A stretch of DNA of 6,345 bases from positions 1 through 6,345 of the forward strand of contig JAMDCL010000140.1 of the NCBI GenBank assembly GCA_023489065.1. Reading direction: 5' to 3'. This DNA is from Deltaproteobacteria bacterium. GTDB lineage: Bacteria > JAMCPX01. Below the pieces are notes generated by a model that was not told the origin of the DNA, did no database searches, and saw only the letters and a program-made list of their open reading frames with translations. Positions 6,127 through 6,345 of this stretch are shown one piece after another (position 1 is the first letter of the stretch; each line of letters begins with the position of its first letter). The position numbers and the translations under genes are program-made.

Positions 6127-6345
6127 CTATTTTATTATATTTTGGTATATTTCTTTCGTCTTATCGGACGTGCCCATGTTAAGTATTCGGGACACTATTG
6201 CCTCGCAGCGTCTATAGACAGCTACGGCTTCGGCAGAGCGTCCCAGGGATTTATACAGTATCATAAGGCGCTGATAAAAAAGTTCCGCAGAATTATCTAT
6301 TTCCAGTCCTTTTTTATAAACCAGAATTGCCTGCTCCGGATACCC
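6127..6345 (-). CDS. C-terminal end of a BTAD-containing transcriptional regulator (partial)
   Basis: The last 72 codons of a gene enter from the high-coordinate edge and stop at TAG 6129-6127. The translation is helical and TPR-like: EQAILVYKKGLEIDNSAELF, then YQRLMILYKSLGRSAEAVAVY, then RRCEAIVSRI, ending KTKEIYQNIIK. This order (repeat, RLM..L...GR..EA...Y, then an ET/KT..IY..I tail) closely resembles the bacterial transcriptional activator domain (BTAD) at the end of SARP-type and related signal-integrating regulators, in which it follows a winged-helix DNA-binding domain or a large ATPase/TPR body. Those parts are outside the window. It reads in the same direction as the hem genes, with 159 nt between. 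A plain TPR protein is the main alternative. Whether it controls the tetrapyrrole operon cannot be told from position alone. Confidence 0.8.
   Translation of the reverse strand, partial: GYPEQAILVYKKGLEIDNSAELFYQRLMILYKSLGRSAEAVAVYRRCEAIVSRILNMGTSDKTKEIYQNIIK
6134..6139 (-). promoter_or_regulatory. Candidate -10 box for the siroheme/hem operon
   Basis: A perfect minus-strand TATAAT lies at 6139-6134, inside the last codons of the upstream regulator gene. At 17-nt spacing the -35 position reads AAGACG, matching only GAC of TTGACA. There is no extended -10 TG. Transcription would start near 6127, leaving a leader of about 160 nt before the siroheme gene. The surrounding sequence is AT-rich, so the perfect box may be accidental. 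If real, the weak -35 would suggest dependence on an activator. Confidence 0.3.

Overview
The window is a compact tetrapyrrole-biosynthesis operon. Every credible gene lies on the minus strand, so transcription runs from high to low coordinates. In reading order it holds: the C-terminal end of a regulator with a bacterial transcriptional activator domain (BTAD), a short AT- and purine-rich leader, a siroheme-synthase N-domain protein (precorrin-2 dehydrogenase / sirohydrochlorin ferrochelatase), a CcsA/ResC/HemX-type haem-handling membrane protein, hemA (glutamyl-tRNA reductase), hemC (hydroxymethylbilane synthase), a fused cobA-hemD gene (uroporphyrinogen-III methyltransferase plus uroporphyrinogen-III synthase), and an ArsA/GET3-family ATPase that runs off the low-coordinate end.

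The gene content and order (siroheme N-domain, CcsA, hemA, hemC, cobA-hemD) recall anaerobic delta-proteobacterial lineages and Nitrospirota-like bacteria. Base composition is moderate, with AT-rich spacers. This taxonomic reading is inference from gene order only; no rRNA or other marker is present.

The enzymes form a nearly continuous path. HemA reduces glutamyl-tRNA to glutamate-1-semialdehyde. HemC later polymerises porphobilinogen, the HemD half closes the ring to uroporphyrinogen III, the CobA half methylates it to precorrin-2, and the SirC-like protein oxidises that to sirohydrochlorin and may insert iron. The two steps between HemA and HemC (HemL, HemB) and the classical branch enzyme HemE are not in the window. 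The visible set therefore points to the sirohydrochlorin branch (siroheme, cobalamin, haem d1, or haem by the alternative siroheme-dependent route). The WWD-motif membrane protein connects the cluster to haem export for c-type cytochromes or to HemX-like control of HemA.

Spacing is tight: hemA/hemC and hemC/cobA-hemD overlap by ATGA, and ccsA/hemA are 3 nt apart. Larger gaps (52 to 159 nt) precede ccsA, the arsA-like gene and the siroheme gene. The most unusual stretch is the leader between the BTAD gene and the siroheme gene. It carries a candidate -10 box, a 14-bp direct repeat at 22-bp spacing, and a possible 25-codon ORF behind a near-perfect Shine-Dalgarno that overlaps the start of the siroheme gene. 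Most of the window is well-known biology. The leader, and the company kept by the ArsA-like ATPase and the BTAD regulator, are the parts worth a second look.
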